Shown here: positions 6,960 through 12,472 of the stretch, piece after piece
Numbering within the stretch: the stretch's first letter is position 1
Layout of the letters: the number at the start of each line of letters is the position of its first letter
From: Palsa-504 sp050013055
Lineage (GTDB): Bacteria; Actinomycetota; Actinomycetes; Streptosporangiales; Streptosporangiaceae
DNA length: 12,472 nt
NCBI GenBank assembly: GCA_050013055.1
Contig: JBEKGC010000179.1
Span: forward strand, 1 to 12,472
Reading direction: 5' to 3'
Program-made: the position numbers and the translations under genes
Notes under the pieces: generated by a model
What the model saw: the letters and a program-made list of their open reading frames with translations, nothing else
Database searches by the model: none
What the model was told of the DNA's origin: nothing

Positions 6960-8635
6960 TGATGCGTAAGCCGTTCGCGATCACCCTGGACGTCGGGACG
7001 AGCCGGGCCAACCACACCGGCGCCTGGCGCACCGAGCGGCCCGTCTACTCCGACAGCCTGCCGCCGTGCAACAACGCCTGCCCGGCCGGAGAGAACATCC
7101 AGCAGTGGCTGTACCACGCCGAGGACGGCGGCCCGGAGAGCTATCAGGCCGCCTGGCAGCAGATCATGGCCGACAACCCGTTTCCCGCGGTGATGGGCCG
7201 GGTCTGCTACCGGCCCTGTGAGACCGCCTGCAACCGGGCTCAGCTTGACTCGGCCGTGGGCATCAACTCGGTGGAGCGTTTCCTCGGCGACGAGGCGCTC
7301 CGCCAGGGTTGGCAGGTTCCCGTCGCCACGGCGCCGACGGGTAAGCGGGTGCTGGTGGTGGGCGCAGGGCCGTCTGGGCTGTCGGCCGCCTATCACCTCA
7401 CCCGGCTTGGCCACTCGGTGACGATCAAGGACGCGGGCGCCGAACCCGGCGGGATGATGCGCTACGGCATACCGAAGTACCGGCTGCCGCGCGAGATCCT
7501 CGACGCCGAGCTGAACCGCATCCTGGACCTGGGCGTCACCCTCGAGCTCAACACCCCGGTCACCGATATCCTCGCCGAACTGGCCGCCAGCGCCGGCGGC
7601 CGGGCCGCCCCCGGCGAGGGTTTCGACGCCGCGTTCGTGGCCGTCGGCGCCCACGTCGGCAAGCGCGCCTATATCCCGGCCGGCGACTCGGCCCGGATCA
7701 TGGACGCGGTCACGATGCTGCACGACATGGAAGGCGCCCCGCCAGCTGAGTCGGGGCCCCCCATGCTCGGCCGCCGGGTCGCCGTCTACGGCGGCGGGAA
7801 CACGGCCATGGACGCCGCGCGCACCGCGCGCAGGCTCGGCGCGTCCGAGGCCGTGGTGGTGTACCGCCGGACCCGCGAGCGGATGCCGGCCCACGACTCC
7901 GAGGTCACCGAGGCGCTGGAGGAAGGCATCACGATGCGCTGGCTGTCCACGGTCGCGCGCGCGGACGAGGGCAAGCTGGTGATCGAGAAGATGCGGCTGG
8001 ACTCCTCCGGTTTCCCCCAGCCGACCGGTGAGTTCGAAGACCTCGAGGCGGACTGCCTGGTGCTGGCCCTGGGCCAGGACGCCGACCTGTCCGTGCTGGC
8101 GCAGGTGCCCGGCGTGACCTTCTCCGACCATGTGGTCGAGGTCGGCCAGGACCTGATGACCGGGTACCCGGGGATCTTCGCCGGGGGCGACATGGTGCCG
8201 GCCGAGCGCACGGTCACCGTCGCGATCGGCCACGGCAAGAAGGCCGCCCGCCACATCGACGCCTGGCTGCGCCAGGATCACCACGACACGCCGTCCCGGC
8301 ACCCGCTGGCGGTGGCCGAGCGCCTCAACACCTGGTACTACGCCGATGCCCCGGCCTCGGTGCGGCCGACGCTCGAGGCCGCCAGGCGGATCACCAGCTT
8401 CGACGAGGTGGTCGGCGGCCTCAGCGAGTCGACCGCCGTGTTCGAGGCGCGCCGCTGTATGTCCTGCGGCAATTGCTTCGGCTGCGACAACTGTTACGGC
8501 GTCTGCCCGGACAACGCCGTCATCAAGCTCGGCGACGGCAAGTACGAGGTCGACTACGACTACTGCAAGGGCTGCGGCCTCTGCGCCGCCGAATGCCCCT
8601 GCGGCGCCATAGAAATGCAACCCGAGGAGGTCTAG
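6959..8635 (+). CDS. GltD-like NAD(P)H-dependent FAD oxidoreductase with C-terminal 2x[4Fe-4S] ferredoxin domain
   Basis: The 558-residue protein resembles the glutamate synthase small subunit. An N-terminal cysteine-rich Fer4_20 domain has C37, C41, C83, C87 and C91 (PPCNNACPAGENIQQWL, GRVCYRPCETAC). An FAD-binding Rossmann motif lies at VVGAGPSGLSAAY (133-145) and an NAD(P)H-binding motif at GGGNTAMDAAR (278-288). GIFAGGD (406-412) is the second FAD contact. The C-terminus adds a bacterial ferredoxin domain with CXXCXXCXXXCP at 506-517 (plus C500 and C503) and CKGCGLCAAECP at 536-547. The ferredoxin part probably replaces the missing delta subunit and links the oxidoreductase to NAD(P)H. 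GGAGGG sits 8 bases before ATG 6959, and the start shares one base with the porB stop. No glutamate synthase large subunit gene is present, so a role in glutamate synthesis is unlikely. Confidence 0.92.
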   Translation: MMRKPFAITLDVGTSRANHTGAWRTERPVYSDSLPPCNNACPAGENIQQWLYHAEDGGPESYQAAWQQIMADNPFPAVMGRVCYRPCETACNRAQLDSAVGINSVERFLGDEALRQGWQVPVATAPTGKRVLVVGAGPSGLSAAYHLTRLGHSVTIKDAGAEPGGMMRYGIPKYRLPREILDAELNRILDLGVTLELNTPVTDILAELAASAGGRAAPGEGFDAAFVAVGAHVGKRAYIPAGDSARIMDAVTMLHDMEGAPPAESGPPMLGRRVAVYGGGNTAMDAARTARRLGASEAVVVYRRTRERMPAHDSEVTEALEEGITMRWLSTVARADEGKLVIEKMRLDSSGFPQPTGEFEDLEADCLVLALGQDADLSVLAQVPGVTFSDHVVEVGQDLMTGYPGIFAGGDMVPAERTVTVAIGHGKKAARHIDAWLRQDHHDTPSRHPLAVAERLNTWYYADAPASVRPTLEAARRITSFDEVVGGLSESTAVFEARRCMSCGNCFGCDNCYGVCPDNAVIKLGDGKYEVDYDYCKGCGLCAAECPCGAIEMQPEEV

Positions 8636-8699
8636 CCGCCCAGGCCCCGCGTCCGCCGCGAACCCGCGTCCTCCCGGCCCCCGCGTCCGCCCGGGTATC

Positions 8700-8725
8700 A
8701 CGCCCCAGATCTGAGTCCAGGGCGT
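8700..8725 (+). terminator. Possible terminator hairpin after the oxidoreductase operon
   Basis: ACGCCC (8700-8705) and GGGCGT (8720-8725) are perfect inverted repeats with a 14-base loop, about 65 bases after the last stop codon of the operon. There is only a weak T-rich tail. It is the best terminator candidate seen here but is not strong. Confidence 0.3.
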
Positions 8726-8832
8726 CTCCCTCGATGTTCTCTTGCGCGCCTCACGGGTCCCGATAACCTCGTCCCTCTCCTCATTCACACCAGCCCGGCC
8801 GTGGCGAAACTTGGTGCGGAAAATCCGGCTCC

Positions 8833-8903
8833 CGTGGAAGATTTGGGCGACTATAGGGCACAAAAGTCTCCAGGTAAGCCAAATATTCCACGATCTTTTT
8901 CGA
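8833..8903. repeat. Dispersed AT-rich repeat, copy 2
   Basis: This copy matches copy 1 (568-656) at 49 of 57 positions over its core, 8847-8903, in the same orientation. Its outer arms, CGTGGAAGATTTGG (8833-) and CCAAATATTCCACG (to 8892), are inverted repeats that differ at one base in 14, and the element is 60 bp between them. TCTTTTTCG follows at once. The core is about 44 % GC by count. On the minus strand the core reads openly as KKIVEYLAYLETFVPYSR, and most differences from copy 1 leave that reading silent or conservative. Confidence 0.75.
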
Positions 8904-8973
8904 GTACAACGTCTCGCGGTTCGCTCTTTTCCCACGGCGCCCATCGGCATCATGGCATGAGGCCGGGCGACGT

Positions 8974-9084
8974 GGGACGCGGGCCTGCGGGGCCCCTGCG
9001 CGGGACGCGGCCTGCGGGGCCGACGCGCGGGACGCGGGCCTGCGGGGCCCCTGCGCGGGACGCGGCCTTGCGGGGCCGACGCGC
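8974..9084. repeat. GC-rich tandem repeat, 55-bp unit
   Basis: Four head-to-tail units of 27-28 bp lie at 8974-9001, 9002-9028, 9029-9056 and 9057-9084. Units 1 and 3 are identical, and units 2 and 4 differ by one inserted T, so the higher-order unit is 55-56 bp, repeated twice. Every unit starts GGGACGCGG and contains TGCGGGGCC. The odd units end CCCTGCGC and the even units end GACGCGC. A partial fifth start follows at 9085-9099. The units are contiguous, with no unique spacers, so this is not a CRISPR array. Confidence 0.9.
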
Positions 9085-9233
9085 GGGACACGCGGGACGA
9101 AGGTAAGACGCTGCCTTGACGGAAGGGACCCCTGTGAGGTTTGGGGCCGGTGACGGGAGGAGCTGAGTGATGCGCCGGCCATGTCCCTCCGGCGGCGCGG
9201 CCGGGAAGGAACGAAGCGGAAGCGGTAACGAGC

Positions 9234-9653
9234 CTAGGCGGGGCTGATCCGGCGGCCGGTGACGTGAGTGGGGATGATACGGACGAACAGCTCCCGGTCC
9301 CCGGCGGCCCACGACTCGACGCCGGCCTTGATGACGGTCTCGTGCTCGGCCTCGGACACGTGGTGGGCGGGCCCCTGGATCAGCACGCTCCAGCCCTGGC
9401 GCCCGGCCGTGTCGATATCGTCGATCTCAAACGCGACCTTGTACTCGCCGCCCGCGATCCCGGTCTGCAGATCTTCATCGAGCGCGCTGTGCCTGGCGGT
9501 CCGGAACACGATGGCACCGTCGTACCACTGGTAGTTCACCGGCAGGATGACCGGGCCGTACCTGCCCTGGTAGGCGATCCGGCCGATGCCGCCGTGCGCT
9601 ATCAGCCGCAGGCTCTCGGCCTCGTCGAGTTCGGTGATCTTGCGGTCAGCCAT
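9234..9653 (-). CDS. Pyridoxamine 5'-phosphate oxidase-family (FMN-binding split barrel) protein
   Basis: The 139-residue protein begins with a short helix, DEAESLRLIAHGGIGRIAYQ, followed by PVILPVNYQWYDGAIVFRTA (about 34-53) and VAFEIDDIDTAGRQGWSVLI (73-92). This is the usual pattern of the small PPOX/split-barrel proteins common in actinobacteria, where they are often found in DosR/DevR-type dormancy clusters. Members bind FMN, F420 or heme and mostly have no known substrate, so vitamin B6 synthesis should not be assumed. ATG 9653 is preceded by GGAAGGA at a suitable distance. The open frame continues upstream for about 840 codons, but that is GC-rich shadow over other genes. The gene is transcribed divergently from the CBS-BON pair. 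Confidence 0.88.
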   Translation of the reverse strand: MADRKITELDEAESLRLIAHGGIGRIAYQGRYGPVILPVNYQWYDGAIVFRTARHSALDEDLQTGIAGGEYKVAFEIDDIDTAGRQGWSVLIQGPAHHVSEAEHETVIKAGVESWAAGDRELFVRIIPTHVTGRRISPA

Positions 9654-9722
9654 GGCTGGTCCTTCCCGAGTGCGGGCCTGGTCGCCTACCAAGACCTTAG
9701 CGGGCCGCGTCAGCACCGTGAA

Positions 9723-9740
9723 ATTCCGTCCGTCCGGAAT
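9723..9740. promoter_or_regulatory. Inverted repeat in the divergent promoter region
   Basis: ATTCCG-TCCGTC-CGGAAT is a perfect 6-6-6 inverted repeat, 70 bases upstream of the PPOX start and about 178 upstream of the first CBS-BON start. It is a plausible operator for a dimeric regulator acting on either gene. Confidence 0.35.
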
Positions 9741-9766
9741 CGCCATGACCTTCAACCCGCTGGATA

Positions 9767-9780
9767 TGGACCTTCGGCCC
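9767..9780. promoter_or_regulatory. DosR/DevR-like box upstream of the CBS-BON pair
   Basis: TGGAC-CTTC-GGCCC matches the GGGNC-N4-GNCCC pattern at every fixed position but the first. It lies about 138 bases upstream of ATG 9918 and 114 upstream of the divergent PPOX start, so it could serve both. Genes of both kinds belong to DosR/DevR regulons in other actinobacteria. Confidence 0.35.
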
Positions 9781-9842
9781 TGCCGGAGGCCGGCCCGCCC
9801 GGCGAAGCTGGAAACCGAGCTGGGCGAAATGCGGAGGAAGCC

Positions 9843-9899
9843 ATGCGAGCCCTGGTGTACCGCGGGCCCGGCCGCAAGGCGCGCGGCGTGCGGCCATAA
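9843..9899 (+). pseudogene. Remnant of a zinc-dependent alcohol dehydrogenase N-terminus (or a derived short ORF)
   Basis: A frame of 18 codons with a good ribosome site (GGAGG, 5 bases before ATG) reads MRALVYRGPGRKARGVRP. The first 13 residues are those expected at the start of a zinc-dependent medium-chain alcohol dehydrogenase, whose members often begin M(K/R)ALVYHGPG(K/R)KAW. The reading then departs from the family and stops, and no dehydrogenase domain follows. The likely history is a deletion that fused the start of an alcohol dehydrogenase gene to the upstream region of the CBS-BON gene at 9918. Such dehydrogenases are common neighbours of CBS and PPOX genes in dormancy clusters. The remnant could now act as a leader peptide, because it ends 18 bases before the next start. 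Confidence 0.55.
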
Positions 9900-9917
9900 G
9901 TAACAGGAGCGAGAACG

Positions 9918-10607
9918 ATGATTACCACGGTCAGGGAAGTCATGACCACTCGCGTGATCTGGGTCAAGCAGGACGCGCCGTTCAAGGAGATCGCCGCCGC
10001 TCTCCGAGAGCACCGGGTCAGCGCGTTTCCCGTGCTGGACGACCAGGGCAAGGTCATCGGCGTGGTCTCCGAGGCCGACATGCTGACCAAGGAGGCCCTG
10101 GCGGGCGGCTACGACGGCATGCCGGGCATGATCACCGGTCTGCTCCGGCACAAGGAGCAGGAAAAGGCCCGCGCGGTGACGGCAGGCGAGCTGATGACCA
10201 GGCCCGCGGTGACCGTCGGCGCCGACGACACGGTGCAGGAAGCCGCCCGGATCATGTACAAGCACAAGGTCAAGAGGCTCCCCGCGATCGACGCGGCCGG
10301 GCACCTGGTCGGGATCGTCAGCCGCATGGACGTCCTGTCCGTCTTCAGCCGCTCTGACGAGGACATCCGCAAGGAAATCAGCAGCGACGTGATCCTCGAC
10401 GGGTGTCTCGCCGACCCGGCCAGCTTCACGGTGACGGTCAAGGACGGCGTGGTGACGTTGACGGGCATACCCGAGACCAACGAGGTCGGTCACGAGATTA
10501 TCCGCCAGGCCCGGCACGTCCAGGGCGTGGTATCTGTCCGGGACCGCCTCAGCTACCTGGCCGATGAGTCTTCCGTCGGCGCCCGATCCACCTTCCCGCT
10601 CGACTAG
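9918..10607 (+). CDS. CBS-CBS-BON domain protein
   Basis: The 229-residue protein starts MITTVREVMTTRVIWVKQDA and has CBS repeats at about residues 5-60 and 88-145, ending in GVVSEADML (48-56) and GIVSRMDVL (132-140). A linker with charged residues (HKEQEKARAV, about 78-87) joins them. The C-terminal BON domain is at about 168-212, with DGVVTLTGIPETNEVGHEII and GVVSVRDRLSY complete. CBS pairs bind adenine nucleotides in many proteins, and BON domains bind phospholipid or peptidoglycan in others; no signal peptide or membrane segment is present, so it is probably cytoplasmic. AGGAG lies 9 bases before the ATG. The next gene is a paralogue starting 15 bases after the stop. Confidence 0.93.
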   Translation: MITTVREVMTTRVIWVKQDAPFKEIAAALREHRVSAFPVLDDQGKVIGVVSEADMLTKEALAGGYDGMPGMITGLLRHKEQEKARAVTAGELMTRPAVTVGADDTVQEAARIMYKHKVKRLPAIDAAGHLVGIVSRMDVLSVFSRSDEDIRKEISSDVILDGCLADPASFTVTVKDGVVTLTGIPETNEVGHEIIRQARHVQGVVSVRDRLSYLADESSVGARSTFPLD

Positions 10608-10622
10608 AGGAGACGATTGACG

Positions 10623-11291
10623 ATGAAGACCAGCGTCAGGGAGATCATGACCACCCAGGTGGTGGCGGTTAAGCGCGGCGCGTCGTTCAAGGAGATGGCG
10701 GCCAGGCTCCGCCGGGACCGGGTGAGCGCCTTCCCCGTCGTCGACGACGACGGGAAGGTGATCGGGGTCGTCTCCGAGGCCGACATGCTGGCCAAGGAAG
10801 TCCTGAACGCCGATCAGCTCGGTACGCTCACCGCCATGCTGCACCGCCGGGAGCAGGAGAAGGCCGACGGCCTGACCGCGGGCGACCTGATGACTCACCC
10901 GGCGGTTACCGTCGCGCCCGGCGACTCGGTCGAGCAAGCCGCCCGGCTGATGTACACCCTCCAGGTCAAGCGGCTCCCCGTGGTGGACTCCGACGGCAAG
11001 CTGGTCGGGATCATCAGCCGCACCGATGTGCTGGCCGTCTTCGACCGCCCCGACGAGGAGATCGGCCAGGAGATCATCGACAACGTGATCGTGAACGACT
11101 TCCTCGAAGACCCGGTCAAGTTCTCGGTGACCGTCCAGGCGGGCGTGGTGACCCTGGAGGGAAGCCCGGACACCCTCTCGCTCGGCCACGAATTGGTGCG
11201 TAAGATCCGGCACGTCCAGGGCGTCGTCGCCGTCCGTGACCGGCTCAGCTACCCCGACTCCTTTCCCATCCCGGTGGGGCCGCTGTTCTGA
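10623..11291 (+). CDS. CBS-CBS-BON domain protein, tandem paralogue
   Basis: The 222-residue protein is a tandem duplicate of the preceding gene: 44 of the first 61 residues are identical by count. CBS repeats lie at about 5-60 and 84-138 (GVVSEADML 48-56, GIISRTDVL 129-137) and BON at about 165-210 (AGVVTLEGSPDTLSLGHELV). ATG 10623 is chosen because it aligns exactly with the paralogue's start; a TTG at 10617 is in frame and nearer the AGGAG. The two CBS proteins are probably co-transcribed and may form hetero-dimers, which is inference. A palindrome suited to a terminator lies 9 bases after the stop. Confidence 0.93.
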   Translation: MKTSVREIMTTQVVAVKRGASFKEMAARLRRDRVSAFPVVDDDGKVIGVVSEADMLAKEVLNADQLGTLTAMLHRREQEKADGLTAGDLMTHPAVTVAPGDSVEQAARLMYTLQVKRLPVVDSDGKLVGIISRTDVLAVFDRPDEEIGQEIIDNVIVNDFLEDPVKFSVTVQAGVVTLEGSPDTLSLGHELVRKIRHVQGVVAVRDRLSYPDSFPIPVGPLF

Positions 11292-11299
11292 CCATGACG

Positions 11300-11315
11300 C
11301 CGGCGACGTCGCCGG
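11300..11315 (+). terminator. Perfect 16-bp palindrome, possible terminator
   Basis: CCGGCGACGTCGCCGG is its own reverse complement and could fold as a 6-bp stem with an ACGT loop, 9 bases after the second CBS-BON stop. No T-run follows. It could alternatively be an operator for the downstream gene. Confidence 0.4.
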
Positions 11316-11387
11316 TACCGAAGCAGGCCGGAGGCGTCCGGCGCGAACGGCTCCGGCTGACCGCGGCCAGACCCGACCCGCCCCGCT

Positions 11388-11421
11388 TGGGCTAAAGGAC
11401 CGGTTAGAGGACAAAGGACCC
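11388..11421. promoter_or_regulatory. Pair of DosR/DevR-like boxes 20 bp apart upstream of the PatA-like gene
   Basis: AGGAC-AAAG-GACCC (11408-11421) fits GGGNC-N4-GNCCC except at the first position. A second, weaker match, TGGGC-TAAA-GGACC (11388-11401), keeps the central TWWA and lies exactly 20 bp, or two helical turns, away; both contain AAAGGACC. Tandem boxes of this spacing are typical of strongly DosR-controlled promoters in mycobacteria. The pair is 98 bases upstream of ATG 11520. Confidence 0.45.
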
Positions 11422-11519
11422 TGCCGCCGGGGACCTCGGCCCGCTGTGCCGCCGGCCCGGCCGGACGACGATGGAGTCAGTTGCGGCGGTAGCCTGCCGC
11501 GGTGGACAGGGAGGCTGGC

Positions 11520-12472
11520 ATGAGCATGACGCGCGACGCCAGCCACGTGTACGCCCTGCTGGCCGACGGGACAACGGTCGAGATCCGGCCCGCCACTCCG
11601 GACGACGTGGCCGCGGTCACGGCCATGCACGAGGCGATGTCCCGCGAAAACAACTACCTGCGATTTTTCAACTTCAACCCGCAAGCCTGCGGCATCGAGG
11701 CGCGCCGGATCTGCCGGGCGGCCGGGCCGGATCAGCTGGCGCTGCTGGCGCTGGCGGGCAGTGAGGTGGTCGGCTGCGCCAGCTGTATCGTCACCCGCGA
11801 GCCGGCCTTCCGGCCCGATGATTCCGAACGGACCGCCGGTACCGCGCCCAGCCCGGTGCTGAGCAGGGCGGAGGTCGCGTTCGCGGTGGCCGACCACATG
11901 CACCACCGGGGCGTCGCCACGCTGCTGCTCGAGCACCTGGTCTCCTGGGCCCGCGGCCGGCAGATCACCACGTTCACCGCGCAGGCGCTGCCCGGGAACC
12001 GGGCCATGCTGAACGTATTCGCCGACGCGGGCCTGCCGGTGAACTGTCACGACGAAGCCGGGGTCTATCAGATGACATTCCCGCTGACCGACGATGCTCA
12101 GCCCGCCACCTGCGCCGGGACCGCCCTGGACAGCTACCTGGACGCGGTGGCCGAGCGTGAGTGCCGCGCGGACATCGCGAGCCTGCGGCATGTACTCGCG
12201 CCGGAGTCCGTGGCGGTCATCGGGGCAAGCCGGAGCAAAGGCACCCCGGGCCGCGCCATCTTGGACAATATCCGGGCGGGCGGGTATGCGGGGCGGCTGT
12301 ACGGGGTGAACCCGCGGGCTCGCCAGATCGGCGGGGAGCGGTGCCTGGCCTCGGCGCTTGACCTGCCCGAGCCGGTTGACCTGGCGGTGATCGCGGTGCC
12401 GGCCGCCGCGGTGCTCGAGGTGGCCGAGCAGTGCGGGCAGCGCGGGGTGCGGGCGCTTGTGGTGGTCACCGC
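11520..12472 (+). CDS. GNAT lysine acetyltransferase fused to NDP-forming acyl-CoA synthetase (PatA-like), N-terminal part
   Basis: The frame is open from ATG 11520 to the window edge (317 residues). AGGGAGG ends 5 bases before the ATG. Residues about 20-190 form a GNAT domain (VEIRPATPDDVAAVTAMHEA, then EVAFAVADHMHHRGVATLLL with the acetyl-CoA pyrophosphate loop HRGVAT). Residues 226 onward start a CoA-binding domain (LAPESVAVIGASRSKGTPGR) typical of the ADP-forming acyl-CoA synthetase family. GNAT first, synthetase second is the order in Streptomyces PatA, a protein acetyltransferase that inactivates acyl-CoA synthetases; enterobacterial Pat has the reverse order. The synthetase part in Pat proteins is usually catalytically dead and senses acetyl-CoA, but the residues needed to judge that lie beyond the window. 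The tandem boxes upstream suggest control with the hypoxia set. Confidence 0.85.
   Translation, partial: MSMTRDASHVYALLADGTTVEIRPATPDDVAAVTAMHEAMSRENNYLRFFNFNPQACGIEARRICRAAGPDQLALLALAGSEVVGCASCIVTREPAFRPDDSERTAGTAPSPVLSRAEVAFAVADHMHHRGVATLLLEHLVSWARGRQITTFTAQALPGNRAMLNVFADAGLPVNCHDEAGVYQMTFPLTDDAQPATCAGTALDSYLDAVAERECRADIASLRHVLAPESVAVIGASRSKGTPGRAILDNIRAGGYAGRLYGVNPRARQIGGERCLASALDLPEPVDLAVIAVPAAAVLEVAEQCGQRGVRALVVVT

Larger units (their letters stand above)
8636..9233. other. Gene-poor convergent intergenic region with repeats
   Basis: The region lies between the oxidoreductase operon and the convergent PPOX gene. It holds three copies of CCCGCGTCC (8646-8654, 8663-8671, 8680-8688), the hairpin at 8700-8725, copy 2 of the dispersed repeat (8833-8903), and the GC-rich tandem repeat (8974-9084). 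Frames on both strands are open for long stretches, but their products are low-complexity R/A/P/G sequences, so no gene is called. Confidence 0.6.

Noticed and set aside
8847..8866. GACTATAG inside repeat copy 2 as a DosR/DevR box
   Set aside because: Only the centre resembles the consensus. The half-sites do not match, and the copy lies between two convergent gene ends.
6806..9091. Minus-strand open frame of 761 codons over the GltD-like gene
   Set aside because: It is a compositional shadow with no family motifs. The plus-strand gene has FAD, NAD(P)H and Fe-S motifs.
8974..9099. Possible CRISPR array
   Set aside because: The repeat units are contiguous with no unique spacers, and no cas genes are present.
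8781..9182. Minus-strand frame of 133 codons covering the tandem array and repeat copy 2
   Set aside because: Most of it is low-complexity translation of the tandem repeat, and no homologous open frame survives in repeat copy 1. The short conserved part is reported as a finding instead of a gene.
11294..11395. 33-codon ORF after the second CBS-BON gene
   Set aside because: No ribosome site, a palindrome covers its start, and its end overlaps the box-like promoter elements.
9654..12191. Upstream extension of the PPOX frame to a 985-codon protein
   Set aside because: The extension lies antisense to the two CBS-BON genes and the PatA-like gene and is low in complexity. A proper ribosome site and family-like N-terminus occur at ATG 9653.

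Overview
The window is high-GC DNA with actinobacterial-style codon use, GTG/ATG starts behind purine-rich ribosome sites, and tightly overlapped genes. The gene content (CBS-CBS-BON proteins, a PPOX-family split-barrel protein, a GNAT/acyl-CoA-synthetase protein, a trace of a zinc alcohol dehydrogenase) resembles the hypoxia/dormancy clusters of Streptomyces, Streptosporangiales and mycobacteria. The genus cannot be fixed from sequence alone. No rRNA, tRNA, CRISPR array, transposase or phage gene was seen.

Layout. (1) 1-215, minus: 5' end of a GH63-type glycoside hydrolase related to glucosylglycerate/mannosylglycerate hydrolases, cut by the window edge. (2) 216-1033: gene-poor gap holding a possible operator, copy 1 of a dispersed AT-rich repeat, and a possible small ORF/leader peptide. 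(3) 1034-3234, plus: a 14-TM MFS drug exporter overlapping a CBS-CBS-BON protein by 4 nt. (4) 3359-3955: a two-TM protein of unknown function behind a DosR/DevR-like palindrome, followed by a strong terminator hairpin. (5) 4081-8635, plus: a four-gene operon for a 2-oxoacid:ferredoxin oxidoreductase (gamma, alpha, beta) and a GltD-like flavoprotein carrying C-terminal 4Fe-4S clusters. (6) 8636-9233: non-coding gap with repeat copy 2 and a 55-bp tandem repeat. (7) 9234-9653, minus: PPOX-family protein. (8) 9654-9917: divergent promoter region with an 18-codon alcohol dehydrogenase remnant. (9) 9918-11291, plus: two tandem CBS-CBS-BON paralogues. (10) 11520-end, plus: GNAT plus NDP-forming acyl-CoA-synthetase protein (PatA-like), cut by the window edge.

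How it may work together (inference). The set looks like an energy-limitation or low-oxygen module. The oxidoreductase interconverts a 2-oxoacid and acyl-CoA and would exchange electrons with NAD(P)H through the fused GltD-like/ferredoxin subunit. The CBS proteins could sense adenylates. The PatA-like enzyme would acetylate lysines, typically of acyl-CoA synthetases. DosR/DevR-like palindromes lie ahead of several of these genes but not clearly ahead of the oxidoreductase operon.

The signals least explained by known genes are the dispersed repeat (two copies, with inverted-repeat ends and a coding-like substitution pattern on the minus strand), the GC-rich tandem repeat beside its second copy, and the short peptide just upstream of the exporter.
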